Positions 42,816-52,171 are shown, numbered from the stretch's first letter. The stretch: DNA of 64,000 nt from Dinghuibacter silviterrae (GCF_004366355.1 NZ_SODV01000002.1:784768-848767), one strand, 5' to 3'. Notes: generated by a model not told the origin, from the sequence alone. Translations and numbers: made by a program.

Positions 42816-43883
42816 ATGAACGACATAATCGATCTACAACTAAACTACCCCGTACTAGAGGGCCAGGAAAAACAATTAAAGAGCGCCATGACACAGGCGC
42901 TTTCTGAAATCCATGAAATACTCCCCATTTGTGAACCTGGCGGGAATCCGGCGGATAGAGAGGTAGGTGCGAAATGGTTGTCACAGCCCGGATATACGGT
43001 GTCGTCCCAAAATCTTTTTATAGGAACGGGAGGGCATAATGCGCTTATAAATGCGATTTTATCAGCCAGCCTTACAAACAAAGCCATCGCTACCGATGAG
43101 CTGACCTATTCGAATGTTAAATCTATTGCAAAGCTATTTGGATTGAGGCTCATCCCTTGCCCTATGGACGCCGATGGGATGGACCCATCTGCGCTGGCTG
43201 TAGCATGCGAGACCGCCGGCGTGGCGGCGGTTTATTTGATGCCGACTGTCCACAACCCGCTGGGTACGGTGATGCCGTTGAGGCGGCGGGAGGAAATTAT
43301 TGCGGTGGCGCGGGACAAGGACCTGGTCATTATTGAAGATGACGCGTATGGTTTTCTTGAAGACGCCATCATTCCGAATTTTTTTCATGTAGCGCCCGAA
43401 CGGTCTTTTTACATTTATAGTTTTTCAAAGCCGCTTGCCCGGGCGATCAAAACCAGCTATCTCCTTGCCCCTGACCGGTATTCGGAAAAGGTGACCGAAT
43501 CTTTCAGGTTGACCGGATCTACGCCTGCCACCTTATCCATCATTACGCTAAACAAACTGATTGCTTCCGGTGCCGTAAGTGCCCTTATTGCTGCAAAAAG
43601 ACAAGAAGGCAACTTCAGGCAACAACAGGCCCGGCTGCTGTTGAGCGACTATGACATTACCGGCCACAGGAATGGCTGGCATTTTTGGATATCATTGCCC
43701 TCCGCTAAACAATCGGCAGATGTAAGTAATGCCTTACTAAAACGGGGTGTCCTTGTTGTTCCTTCAAGCAGCTTTGCCGTTCATGAAACTGCCCACAGAC
43801 CGGGCATACGGGTCGCCATGGGTAATGAAATTGACTTCGACCGGGTCGTTAAGGGAATAATGATGCTGAAAGAGGCGCTGTAG
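42816..43883 (+). CDS. PLP-dependent fold-type I aminotransferase-like enzyme
   Basis: A 355-residue enzyme of the MocR/aminotransferase class I-II type without the N-terminal DNA-binding domain. The start ATG is at 42816; earlier in-frame codons overlap the promoter. Motifs are [14 protein letters not shown] (cofactor phosphate loop), [17 protein letters not shown] (Asp that binds the pyridine nitrogen) and [15 protein letters not shown] with Schiff-base Lys205. The C-terminal segment [11 protein letters not shown] holds the substrate-carboxylate Arg. It is followed after 22 bp by a DUF3050 gene, suggesting a two-enzyme pathway acting on an amino acid. The substrate is unknown. Confidence 0.85.
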   Translation: MNDIIDLQLNYPVLEGQEKQLKSAMTQALSEIHEILPICEPGGNPADREVGAKWLSQPGYTVSSQNLFIGTGGHNALINAILSASLTNKAIATDELTYSNVKSIAKLFGLRLIPCPMDADGMDPSALAVACETAGVAAVYLMPTVHNPLGTVMPLRRREEIIAVARDKDLVIIEDDAYGFLEDAIIPNFFHVAPERSFYIYSFSKPLARAIKTSYLLAPDRYSEKVTESFRLTGSTPATLSIITLNKLIASGAVSALIAAKRQEGNFRQQQARLLLSDYDITGHRNGWHFWISLPSAKQSADVSNALLKRGVLVVPSSSFAVHETAHRPGIRVAMGNEIDFDRVVKGIMMLKEAL

Positions 43884-43890
43884 AATGGCC

Positions 43891-43898
43891 TATATTTG
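43891..43898 (+). promoter_or_regulatory. -7 element just before the DUF3050 gene
   Basis: TAtaTTTG, exact match, 7 bp before the ATG at 43906. This would make the DUF3050 mRNA nearly leaderless if used. The gene may instead be read through from the PLP-enzyme promoter. Confidence 0.4.
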
Positions 43899-43905
43899 CC
43901 GCGCA

Positions 43906-44676
43906 ATGGAAAAGAATATTAGCGATCTATTGGTGGCAACGGCGCCCACCCGGGAAAAGTTGATCGGGCATCCTTTATATCGTACGCTCGACAGGCTGGA
44001 GTATTTGCGCGCATTCATGGAAATACACTGTTTCGCGGTTTGGGATTTTATGTCCTTACTTAAAGCGTTATCTCAATCCCTCACGTGTACGACCGTGCCA
44101 TGGCTGCCGGTGGGCAACGCTGAAACACGGTACCTGATCAATGAAATCGTGACGGGGGAGGAAAGCGATCTTGATGAATCCGGCAACCGCGCCAGCCACT
44201 TCGAGCTGTATTTGCGTGCCATGCGGCAGGCCGGGGCCGATGTGACGCCTATCAACCGGTTTATTGGATTGTTGCAAAAGGGTAGGAACGTCGAAGATGC
44301 ACTGGACGAGGCGGAGGCTCCCGCAGCAGCCAAGCAATTTGTACAACATACGTTTAGTGTTATCGCCACCGGAAAGCCACATATTATAGCGGCGGTTTTC
44401 ACGTTTGGACGGGAGGACCTTATACCAGCCATCTTTATCGAAATGGTCAGGGAAATTGCGATTCAGTTCCCGGGAAGCGTGGACATCCTGAAATATTACC
44501 TGGAGCGGCATATTGAAGTGGATGGCGATCATCATTCGCACCTGGCCTACCAGATGACAACCGGGCTTTGCGGGGATGATGCGAAAAAATGGGAGGAGGC
44601 GACATCGGCTGCGGGTGCGGCACTGGAAGCACGGTTGGCTTTGTGGGATGGTGTTCTGAGGAAAAATGAAAAATAA
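43906..44676 (+). CDS. DUF3050 family protein (haem-oxygenase-like fold)
   Basis: A 256-residue protein of a family placed in the haem-oxygenase-like structural group, which also holds non-haem diiron oxidases. Conserved segments are [56 protein letters not shown] and [18 protein letters not shown]. The Glu and His of MEIH, the Glu of HFELY and the H-x3-D-x2-H of HIEVDGDHH are spaced like metal ligands of diiron oxidases; that assignment is inference. The start at 43906 is preceded by a promoter-like element. Its stop codon lies inside the inverted repeat in front of the TetR gene. Confidence 0.85.
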   Translation: MEKNISDLLVATAPTREKLIGHPLYRTLDRLEYLRAFMEIHCFAVWDFMSLLKALSQSLTCTTVPWLPVGNAETRYLINEIVTGEESDLDESGNRASHFELYLRAMRQAGADVTPINRFIGLLQKGRNVEDALDEAEAPAAAKQFVQHTFSVIATGKPHIIAAVFTFGREDLIPAIFIEMVREIAIQFPGSVDILKYYLERHIEVDGDHHSHLAYQMTTGLCGDDAKKWEEATSAAGAALEARLALWDGVLRKNEK

Positions 44677-44682
44677 TTCATT
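44665..44682. promoter_or_regulatory. inverted repeat, probable TetR operator upstream of tetR
   Basis: aatgaa (44665-44670), 6-bp spacer, ttcatt (44677-44682). It lies just before the TAtcTTTG element of the TetR-family gene, so a bound repressor would block the promoter. The same arms with the same spacing recur at 45293-45312. Confidence 0.65.
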
Positions 44683-44688
44683 ATTCCC

Positions 44689-44696
44689 TATCTTTG
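44689..44696 (+). promoter_or_regulatory. -7 element of the TetR-family gene
   Basis: TAtcTTTG, an exact TAnnTTTG, with only four bases before the ATG at 44701. The mRNA would be almost or fully leaderless. Confidence 0.5.
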
Positions 44697-44700
44697 CCCC

Positions 44701-45276
44701 ATGCGCCTCAAAGATGAGCAAAAGATCGACATTTTCTTTACCAGCACGCTTAGCCTTGTTGGAAAGGTCGGTCTCGCAGGCCTGACCATGCCCCTCATCG
44801 CAAAACAGTCGGGCGTTGCCACCGGAACGCTGTACATCTATTTCAAGAACAAGGACGACCTCATCCTTGCCCTGTATAAAAAGGTAAAAAATCGCTTTGG
44901 TGCCACCATTTTCATCGGATTTAGCCCTGAGCTCCCCGTCGAAGAGGGTTTACGGGTTGTCTGGGAGAACAGCCTCCGCTACGTAGTCTCCAACTTCCCC
45001 GAACAGGTTTTCCTGCAACAATTCATGGCGTCTCCCTACAAACGCGAAGACCAGGCCGTGGCCTTTGCCAGGCCGGTGATGGCCCCTCTCGCCCAACTGC
45101 TGGAACGCGGGCAAAGGGAGGGATTGCTAAAAGCAGATGAAGAACTCCTTGTGCCAAGCCTGCTCTTTGGCTTTGTCCAGCAGATTGCCGCCCGTATTCA
45201 TCACACGCCCGCACAACTCTCCAAAGCCTTTATGGACAGCTCCTTCAGGTTCCTATGGGATGCGGTACGTGCGTAA
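44701..45276 (+). CDS. TetR/AcrR family transcriptional regulator
   Basis: A 191-residue regulator. The N-terminal helix-turn-helix is MPLIAKQSGVATGTLYIYFKNKDDLILALY, the canonical TetR pattern; the C-terminal helical ligand domain (about 70-190) is unassigned. The gene is followed after 36 bp by a metallo-beta-lactamase-fold hydrolase. Matching inverted repeats lie in front of both, so autoregulation and control of the hydrolase are likely. Confidence 0.93.
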   Translation: MRLKDEQKIDIFFTSTLSLVGKVGLAGLTMPLIAKQSGVATGTLYIYFKNKDDLILALYKKVKNRFGATIFIGFSPELPVEEGLRVVWENSLRYVVSNFPEQVFLQQFMASPYKREDQAVAFARPVMAPLAQLLERGQREGLLKADEELLVPSLLFGFVQQIAARIHHTPAQLSKAFMDSSFRFLWDAVRA

Positions 45277-45292
45277 ATTTTTTTTGCATAAA

Positions 45293-45312
45293 AAATGAAA
45301 AAATATTCATTT
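45293..45312. promoter_or_regulatory. inverted repeat, probable TetR operator upstream of the MBL hydrolase
   Basis: aaatgaa (45293-45299), 6-bp spacer, ttcattt (45306-45312), directly abutting the ATG at 45313. The arms and spacing match the repeat before the tetR gene. An ATG falls inside the left arm at 45295 and is in frame, but starting there would translate the operator. Confidence 0.65.
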
Positions 45313-45999
45313 ATGAAAAAGATTACCTCCCATCTTTATCAGCTGAGCCTCGGTTTCGTCAACGCCTTCCTTATTGAAGACGATGAACAAGGCCTAACCC
45401 TCGTCGACACCGGGACCCCGGGTAGTCTCCCCAAAATCTTCGCCCAAATGGAAAAGGCCGGCAAAGACCCTCGTGACATCCGCCGTATTATCGTTACACA
45501 TGCCCATACCGACCATACCGGGAGCGCCGCGGCCATCAGCAAGGAACTTGATATTCCGGTATGGGCCCACGCCGATACGGCCAGGCTTGTGGAACGGGGT
45601 CTCCCTGGTGACGCGGCATTGCACGTAAGCCCCGGTCTGCTGAACCAAGTCATATACCAATTGTTTATCCGCCGCGGAGGCAGCACCATCGATCCGTTTA
45701 CCATTACCCGCCTGCTTAACGACGGAGAGGTCCTTCCCGGTGGTGTCAGGGTCATCTATACGCCCGGTCATAGTGCAGGCCATCTTGCCCTTCTCCTGCA
45801 GACCGACCGGGTGCTCATTGCCGCGGATATATGCGCCAACGCTGCCGGACTCCATTGGCGCACCGTCTACGAAGACCGGGAGCTTGGCCGCCAAAGCATC
45901 CTGAAAGCTGCGGCGTTCGACTTCGACATGGCCGTTTTCGGCCATGGTGGGCCGTTGACAAGCGCGGCCAACACCAGGCTCCATGCGAAATTTGCGTAA
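45313..45999 (+). CDS. metallo-beta-lactamase-fold hydrolase
   Basis: A 228-residue MBL-fold enzyme. Zinc-binding motifs are THAHTDHTGSAA (HxHxDH), YTPGHSAGHLAL with the third His, an Asp in VLIAADICAN, and the final His in VFGHGG. The family is broad (lactonases, glyoxalase II-like and other esterases), and nothing here narrows the substrate. The start is set at 45313, after the operator-like repeat; 45295 would add six residues. Probably controlled by the TetR regulator upstream. Confidence 0.9.
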   Translation: MKKITSHLYQLSLGFVNAFLIEDDEQGLTLVDTGTPGSLPKIFAQMEKAGKDPRDIRRIIVTHAHTDHTGSAAAISKELDIPVWAHADTARLVERGLPGDAALHVSPGLLNQVIYQLFIRRGGSTIDPFTITRLLNDGEVLPGGVRVIYTPGHSAGHLALLLQTDRVLIAADICANAAGLHWRTVYEDRELGRQSILKAAAFDFDMAVFGHGGPLTSAANTRLHAKFA

Positions 46000-46000
46000 A

Positions 46001-46414
46001 TCACATCAATGGAAAGTCTCCCTGAAGGTAATAAAGCCCATCGGCCACCCGGGTGTAGTCTTTGTACTTTGCAGAATCCGGTGGGACCTTTGCCCAAACA
46101 TAAACAAGGTCTAACAATCCCCTTAGGTAGAGTCGGCTAAAGGTCACGGTACTGTCGCGGAGGTTTACGCTGACACTCCCGTAAATGCCTACACTGTGAA
46201 ACCGTTTTTTAAGTGTTTTGTTCTGAATGGTATCTATCAAAAATTCCCGCCAGGCATTGTGGCTGGAATAGTCAACAGAGAATTTTCCCAACGCCCGTAT
46301 GTCATCGGCGTGTTTCGCATAGCGCCGCACATGCTGCCTGTCCCAGGCTTTCATGGACGGGATGCAGGAGGAAAAAAGAAGGATGAGGGCGAACGCACGG
46401 TATTGGAAGGACAT
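46001..46414 (-). CDS. hypothetical lipoprotein
   Basis: A 137-residue product starting MSFQYRAFALILLFSSCIPS, with a lipobox-like FSSC. An upstream ATG at 46468 is possible but leads with a non-signal sequence. The mature part is basic and helical at first (DRQHVRRYAKHADDIRALG), then beta-rich. No family recognised. It converges on the hydrolase gene with one base between. Confidence 0.55.
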   Translation of the reverse strand: MSFQYRAFALILLFSSCIPSMKAWDRQHVRRYAKHADDIRALGKFSVDYSSHNAWREFLIDTIQNKTLKKRFHSVGIYGSVSVNLRDSTVTFSRLYLRGLLDLVYVWAKVPPDSAKYKDYTRVADGLYYLQGDFPLM

Positions 46415-46519
46415 GCCGGCCTGTTTTTGGTATTCAATATAGTCACTAAAGGCCCCCGCATGTTGCATGGCCTGCGAAAATTTGCGATATTAGGGTTCAA
46501 AAGCTGCCTATTTATCCCC

Positions 46520-48388
46520 ATGAGTTTAAAGGTTCTCATCGTTGAAGACCAATTCCTTGAGGCCAGGAGCCTGAGTACCATGCTGAAAAACGGCGGGCAT
46601 GCGGTGGAGGGTATAGCTAAATCGGTAGAACAAGCACTGCTCATTCTGGACAAAAAAAAGCCGGAAATCGTCTTGGTGGACATTCTCCTGAAAGGGGAAG
46701 CGAACGGGATAGACCTCGCCCGGGTACTTGACCGGAGAAACATTCCCTTCATATATATATCCGCGAATTCCAATACATCGACGTTAGAAGAAGCGGTAGC
46801 CACAAAACCTTATGGCTTTTTAGTAAAACCATTCAAGGAACGGCAAATTTTGATTGCGCTGAACATAGCCGCCTATCGTTACCGAAAACACCAGGAGTTT
46901 ATATCCCGGCAACAAAAATGGCTGACAAGCCTCCTGAAGAATATTATCGCAACCGATGAAACGAAGGACGAAATGGTTCTCTCGCTCATAAGGGCGCTTA
47001 CGTCTTTCCTTCCCTTTGACTTCATCATGATCGACACTGACTTGCGCGATTCGGCCGCCGGGGCTTTTTTTAGATACCGGCGGGTTGACTTTGATGAATA
47101 TATCAGGGTTGATGATGACGGAGACACGATCAACGACATCCGAAAAGCGAACCGGGAAAATCGAAGCGCCTATTTCCTTGATGAAGCTGATCTCCGGAAA
47201 GAGGGATTTAAATCCAAGTTGTGGGTTCCGCTGTTAAAGCATTGGGACGTGGAAATGTCCATTGCTTTTTATTGCTGTAACGAGGAAAAATATACAGCTG
47301 ACCACCTGCAACTGATGAACTCAGTACAGGAACTTCTTGGGGAGGTTGTCGGACATATAAAGACCGCCAACGCTGCATCACGGCCCGGGCATAAACGTAA
47401 CCGGTCCATGGCGCCCAATCAACTGCTGCAGCCAAAGGTGGGTGGAATTATCGGGAAGAGCGTGAAATTGCTGGAGGCATTGGATAAAGTGTCACAGGTC
47501 GCACCGTTTGATAACACGGTGTTAATCCTTGGAGAAACGGGTGTGGGAAAGGAGGGATTGGTAAAGGCCATTCATCAGCTATCACCAAGGAAGGACAAAT
47601 CCCTGGTAAAAGTAAACTGCGCGGCGATCCCGGCAAACCTGGTGGAATCCGAGCTTTTCGGGCATGAAAAAGGAGCCTTTACCGGGGCCATCGAACAGCG
47701 GATCGGTAAATTCGAACAGGCCCACGGGGGAACACTTTTCCTTGATGAAATCGGTGAGCTTCCCATAGACATCCAAAGTAAGCTCCTGCGGGCTATCCAG
47801 GAAAAGGAAATAGAGCGGGTTGGCGGGCGGACGACCATTCGAACGGACGTGCGGATCGTGGTCGCCACAAACCGGAATCTTCTCCTCGAAATAGCGGAGG
47901 GTCGCTTCCGGTTGGATTTGTATTATCGCATCAATGTTTTCCCGATTAAACTGCCCCCCCTCAGGGAACGGCGAGAAGATATTAACGCCCTGGCCTCTCA
48001 TTTTCTACAACTGTACGGTGACAAAATAAACCGGGGTAGGATGACGATCACACCGGAGGCCATGCAGCAACTGGAAAATTATTCCTGGCCGGGCAATATC
48101 CGGGAACTGCAACATTTGATCGAGCGGCATGTCTTGCAGTGCCGAACGGGTATCATCGATAGGTTTGACATGCCGGAGCCCATCCCTTTTCAACACTGGT
48201 CAAAGGACGTGCGCGAGCTGAAATCGTTCGCGGATATGGACCGCGATCATATTATCACCGCCCTCAAGCGGTGCAACGGGAAAATCTCGGGCAGAGGCGG
48301 GGCGGCGGAGTTGCTGAGCCTGCCGCCGACAACCCTTAATTCGAAAATGAAGCGGCTGGGGATCAAGTGGCCGCTTTCCAAGGCTTGA
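46520..48388 (+). CDS. sigma-54-dependent response regulator (REC-GAF-AAA-HTH)
   Basis: A 622-residue NtrC-class activator. The receiver domain (residues 1-125) starts MSLKVLIVEDQFLEARSL with phospho-acceptor Asp54 (IVLVDILL) and the conserved Lys of LVKPF. A GAF-like domain follows (about 150-290). The AAA+ domain has Walker A ILGETGVGKEG, the sigma-54 loop GHEKGAFTGA, Walker B GGTLFLDEIGELP and the second region of homology LRAIQEKEIERVGG. The C-terminal Fis-type helix-turn-helix is GAAELLSLPPTTLNSKMKRLGI. The longer frame upstream is ignored because MSLKV is the natural receiver start. A histidine kinase gene starts 2 bp after the stop. Confidence 0.95.
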   Translation: MSLKVLIVEDQFLEARSLSTMLKNGGHAVEGIAKSVEQALLILDKKKPEIVLVDILLKGEANGIDLARVLDRRNIPFIYISANSNTSTLEEAVATKPYGFLVKPFKERQILIALNIAAYRYRKHQEFISRQQKWLTSLLKNIIATDETKDEMVLSLIRALTSFLPFDFIMIDTDLRDSAAGAFFRYRRVDFDEYIRVDDDGDTINDIRKANRENRSAYFLDEADLRKEGFKSKLWVPLLKHWDVEMSIAFYCCNEEKYTADHLQLMNSVQELLGEVVGHIKTANAASRPGHKRNRSMAPNQLLQPKVGGIIGKSVKLLEALDKVSQVAPFDNTVLILGETGVGKEGLVKAIHQLSPRKDKSLVKVNCAAIPANLVESELFGHEKGAFTGAIEQRIGKFEQAHGGTLFLDEIGELPIDIQSKLLRAIQEKEIERVGGRTTIRTDVRIVVATNRNLLLEIAEGRFRLDLYYRINVFPIKLPPLRERREDINALASHFLQLYGDKINRGRMTITPEAMQQLENYSWPGNIRELQHLIERHVLQCRTGIIDRFDMPEPIPFQHWSKDVRELKSFADMDRDHIITALKRCNGKISGRGGAAELLSLPPTTLNSKMKRLGIKWPLSKA

Positions 48389-48390
48389 TC

Positions 48391-50733
48391 ATGAGTACTT
48401 TAGCACGCCTTCTTGTTCTGGTCATGTTGTTGGTGTATCCCTCCGTCAACGGGCAGCAACTCAACGGAAAAGCCGGGCAACGAACGATGCTGGAATTGGG
48501 CGCTGCGGCGATCACTGTCACCACTCAGGGGCGTGTCCTATTGGATAGCACCCTTATCCTCGTCTCGCAATATCATGGAGTAAGCCGTAGCTCCGTCATC
48601 ACCGAGGGCTTCGATGATGATTTTTGCGCACGGTATGCAGGTTGGGTCCGTACGGGTAACGTCGACAGTATAATTAAGGTATTGCCCGGTCTTGGAGGGG
48701 ACATTCAGACACGAGTACGGATCCTGCTGGGGGCCTGGTATGCGTACCAGCCCGGCGCTGAACACTACCGCATGGCCATTACGGAGCTGACCATGGCTCA
48801 GCATGAGAAGGGTATAGAATGGGCCGCCCAAGCCTATTGCCTGCTGATGAAGGCGTACTACATGCTGGGTGACACGGCCAGGGGCAACGCCTGGTATTTG
48901 TCCTTCCTCCACCATCCCGAATTTAGCAACCTGGCGGCATTGCAGGCGAAAGTCCGCAAATATGCGGGTGTTTTCTGTCCGTTTCGTCCCGGGACCACGG
49001 GTTTCCGGCTCCAATGTCTTTCGGAAGCACTGTCGCGCTACCAGGCCTTAAAAGATACCGGCAATCAGGTGAACACGTTGATGGATATTGCCTATTTGCG
49101 CTTTGCGGGGGGAGACCCCGTGGGATCGCAACAGGCAGCCAGGCAAGCCCTGAGTTTAGAGAAGGCCTGGGGTTTTCCATATACCCAATATACGTATGAC
49201 CTGCTGGCCTTCCTGAAAATTTTTGCCAGCCAGTATAGCGAAGCGCTGCCGTTGGCGATGGAATGTGTAAAGGCAACCGAGGCTACGCATGACCGGTTAT
49301 ACAGCGCTCATGCGTATCTCCGGGTGGCCGACGTCGTGCAGCAACTGGAGGACGTGACGGCCGCCACCGGTTGGTATAAACAAGCGCTGAAGGCCGCCAT
49401 AGGGACACGGAGAGATGAGGACTTGTACGAGGTATTGGAGAACCTCGGCGCAAAGAATATCAGCCTTGACCTGTCGCCCGGTGCTGTACATACGGTGGAA
49501 GATATGATCGCCCAATATCCTCCCGGGAGCAGAAATGAGTCACAACTAGCCTTTGAAGCGTTGGGCAGCGCCTTTGAAAGTGCCCGGGACTATCCAAAAG
49601 CAAGGGAATACTTTATGCGGGCCTGGCAACTGGAAGGGGAGGCATCGAAGACAAGGGGCGGCATGACGAATACATACCTGATCCGAAGGTTGGGTCGGAT
49701 AAATCTGACGTTGGAAGATTGGGAGGGGAGTCGAAAATTTTTGATGATGTTGCTTTCACCGGCGCTTGCCGGCAAGGTTGACCAGGAAGACCTTTCCCAT
49801 GCGTATTATGGAATGTACAGGGTCGATTCGGCCTGTGGGGATTTCAAGGATGCGGCGCATTGGCTCGTGCAATACAGCGACCTGGAGGATAAGGAGAACT
49901 TTCAGGCGCAGGCCAGGCAACTCATAGATATGAACGTAAAGTATGAGACGCTGCAAAAGGAAAAGCGTCTCCAGGAGCTTCGGACACAAAAACAACTGTA
50001 CATCGCTGGATTTGTCTTTTTGGGCTTTGTCATCGTGATGGTGTATGTCCGCTACCGTAACAATAAGCGCACCAACAGGCAATTGCAGGCGCTGAACCGC
50101 CAGCAGACGGTACTGCTGGAAGAAAAGGAATGGCTCGTCCGCGAAATACACCATAGGGTAAAAAACAACCTGCAGATCATCACCAGTCTGCTGATGTCAC
50201 AGTCGGAATTTCTAACGGACAAAAATGCGGTGAACGTCATCCTGGAAAGCCAGCACCGGGTCGAAGCGATGTCTCTGATCCATCAGAAGTTGTACAACTC
50301 CCGGAACCTGAGCAGTATCGACATGCCTGACTATATCGGAGAACTGGTGGATTACCTTAGGGATAGTTTTGTCCTGTCGCAAAAGGTCGTCTTCGACCTG
50401 GACATCGAAAGAATATCACTGGACGTTTCGAAAGCGATCCCGGTCGGGTTGATCCTAAATGAGGCGATCACCAACGCTTTTAAATATGCATTCCCTCATG
50501 GGGCAGATGACAGAATTTCCATCCGTCTGTTTTCCGAGGGTGAAAAAACGATTTTGCGGGTAGCGGACAACGGTAGGGGGCTGCCGGAAGATTTTGATGC
50601 AGCCGGTTCCGGCACTTTTGGAATGACCTTGATCAGAGGAATGGCAGAGGACCTGGAAGCCACCATCGACATAAGCGGGCACCACGGAACGGTGATCCGT
50701 GTCAGCTGGCAAACGCTATTTCGTAAATTCTGA
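48391..50733 (+). CDS. sensor histidine kinase with TPR sensor region (HisKA_2 type)
   Basis: A 780-residue kinase with a signal sequence (MSTLARLLVLVMLLVYPSVNG). A large helical region with TPR-like repeats (about residues 90-515) lies outside the membrane. One transmembrane helix follows (LYIAGFVFLGFVIVMVYVRY, about 535), then a coiled segment. The HisKA_2 motif is VREIHHRVKNNLQIITSLL (phospho-acceptor His588). The ATPase boxes are LNEAITNAFKYAFP, VADNGRGLP and FGMTLIRGMAEDLEA. It starts 2 bp after the sigma-54 activator, its likely partner. Confidence 0.93.
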   Translation: MSTLARLLVLVMLLVYPSVNGQQLNGKAGQRTMLELGAAAITVTTQGRVLLDSTLILVSQYHGVSRSSVITEGFDDDFCARYAGWVRTGNVDSIIKVLPGLGGDIQTRVRILLGAWYAYQPGAEHYRMAITELTMAQHEKGIEWAAQAYCLLMKAYYMLGDTARGNAWYLSFLHHPEFSNLAALQAKVRKYAGVFCPFRPGTTGFRLQCLSEALSRYQALKDTGNQVNTLMDIAYLRFAGGDPVGSQQAARQALSLEKAWGFPYTQYTYDLLAFLKIFASQYSEALPLAMECVKATEATHDRLYSAHAYLRVADVVQQLEDVTAATGWYKQALKAAIGTRRDEDLYEVLENLGAKNISLDLSPGAVHTVEDMIAQYPPGSRNESQLAFEALGSAFESARDYPKAREYFMRAWQLEGEASKTRGGMTNTYLIRRLGRINLTLEDWEGSRKFLMMLLSPALAGKVDQEDLSHAYYGMYRVDSACGDFKDAAHWLVQYSDLEDKENFQAQARQLIDMNVKYETLQKEKRLQELRTQKQLYIAGFVFLGFVIVMVYVRYRNNKRTNRQLQALNRQQTVLLEEKEWLVREIHHRVKNNLQIITSLLMSQSEFLTDKNAVNVILESQHRVEAMSLIHQKLYNSRNLSSIDMPDYIGELVDYLRDSFVLSQKVVFDLDIERISLDVSKAIPVGLILNEAITNAFKYAFPHGADDRISIRLFSEGEKTILRVADNGRGLPEDFDAAGSGTFGMTLIRGMAEDLEATIDISGHHGTVIRVSWQTLFRKF

Positions 50734-50844
50734 CGAGACTTACGCTATTTCGCAGGAGCGTCCCCCATCCACACCTGTAAGACTTTGATTGTGAGTTGTT
50801 ATTGAGGTGGCATAGCATTGGTTTCGCTTCTCCAAAACATCACT

Positions 50845-51624
50845 ATGACAAGTCTTACACTGGTAAAGGCCGCAGGCCTGTTTTCATTGTTTGGATCCGT
50901 TTTGCTGCGGTACCCAAGCCCTGGCGACCGGCCCTCGGGCAGCGCCGGCAAAGTGCACAACATCGTGTTGGTGCATGGCGCCTGGGCCGACGGTTCGGGT
51001 TGGGAAAGCGTGTATAAAATCTTAAAGGATAAAGGTTATCACGTCACAGTCGTGCCCAACCCGAATACGAGCCTCACGGATGACGTCAAGATCACGAAAG
51101 CGGTCCTCGCCATGCAAGACGGCCCGACGATTCTTGTAGGACATTCCTATGGGGGCGCGATCATCACTGAAGCCGGTGACGACCCAAAAGTGGCGGGGCT
51201 GGTATATGTCGCTGCTTTTGCTCCGGACGCAGGAGAGTCCCTGCTGAAAATGCAGCAGGCCGGGCCGGCGGATCCCAATACGCCGATACTTCCGCCGCAG
51301 GACGGTTTTATCTGGCTTGACAAATCGAAATTTCACGAGGACTTTTGCGCAGACCTTCCGGCCGGCAAGGCTGCATTTATGGCGGACGCCCAGGTACCCG
51401 TCGGTGTCGCAGCCTTTACGACCGACCTTACTACGGCGGCCTGGAAGACCAAGAAAAGCTGGTATATCGTATCCAAGAAAGACCGGATGATACCCCCGGA
51501 TGTCGAACGCATGATGGCCAAAAGGGCGGGATCGACGGTTACCGAGATCGACGCAAGTCATGCAGTCTATGTGAGCCATCCGGCAGAAGTAGCCGCCGTG
51601 ATTGAGAAGGCGGCGACTAATTAA
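50845..51624 (+). CDS. alpha/beta hydrolase
   Basis: A 259-residue hydrolase with an N-terminal hydrophobic leader. Motifs are VLVHGAWADGSGWE (oxyanion region), nucleophile Ser101 in VGHSYGGAI, an acid in VSKKDRMIPP, and the catalytic His in IDASHAVYVSHP. It resembles the small esterase/dienelactone-like hydrolases often annotated as alpha/beta hydrolases of unknown substrate. I chose the ATG at 50845 (MTSLTLVKAAG); 50818 is possible. Its 3' end overlaps the convergent next gene by 8 bp. Confidence 0.88.
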   Translation: MTSLTLVKAAGLFSLFGSVLLRYPSPGDRPSGSAGKVHNIVLVHGAWADGSGWESVYKILKDKGYHVTVVPNPNTSLTDDVKITKAVLAMQDGPTILVGHSYGGAIITEAGDDPKVAGLVYVAAFAPDAGESLLKMQQAGPADPNTPILPPQDGFIWLDKSKFHEDFCADLPAGKAAFMADAQVPVGVAAFTTDLTTAAWKTKKSWYIVSKKDRMIPPDVERMMAKRAGSTVTEIDASHAVYVSHPAEVAAVIEKAATN

Positions 51625-52024
51625 AACCCTCGCGCAGGAGCGCCCTGACCACCTCTATCGTGTTCAGGGCCTCCCTAAGCACCTTGATTTTCCTCTCCTC
51701 ATCACACATCAGCCACCCAAAGTACAACTGGTGGAAAGGCCGGCTTGTATGCACGGCAACCGTGTGGACCTCGTATTCGGCAAACACCTGGAATTCGCTC
51801 TCCATCCGTATCACGGGGTTGGAAAATGCCAAATCCGGCATCATGGCCATCAAACCGGCGATGTATTTTACGATCGCTACGGGTCCGGTCAACCGCGTCG
51901 GCATATTCAGGCTTGCCAGGTAAGGCAGCTCCAGTACGCCATCCGGCGCAAATAAAGAAGCCGCCTTTTCAGGGACCCGGAATACCGCCAGATACTCCAA
52001 CAATAGTTCTTTTGCGCAGCTCAT
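51617..52024 (-). CDS. SnoaL/NTF2-like protein
   Basis: A 135-residue protein, started at 52024 (MSCAKELLLEYLAVFR). The pattern of an N-terminal helix, then ASLFAPDGVLELPYL, a strand with VAVHTSRPFHQLYFGWLMCDEERKIKVLREALN, fits the cone-shaped NTF2/SnoaL fold found in ketosteroid isomerase-like enzymes and ligand-binding proteins. No catalytic residues can be assigned. Confidence 0.8.
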   Translation of the reverse strand: MSCAKELLLEYLAVFRVPEKAASLFAPDGVLELPYLASLNMPTRLTGPVAIVKYIAGLMAMMPDLAFSNPVIRMESEFQVFAEYEVHTVAVHTSRPFHQLYFGWLMCDEERKIKVLREALNTIEVVRALLREGFN

Positions 52025-52171
52025 ATCAGTACCGGGGCGACAATGGGTATGCCAATACATAAACCTTGGCCGGTCAACGGGTTAAGAAACCCGGGGCCGG
52101 GGTCGTTGCTGAATAGCGTGAAAAATGGCGAGGCCTTTACGAAATAAGGAGATTATTTGTATTTTCCACAA

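Noticed and set aside
46196-46519. Longer start for the sigma-54 response regulator
   Set aside because: The receiver domain begins exactly at MSLKVLIVED. The extension overlaps the divergent lipoprotein gene and has no family match.
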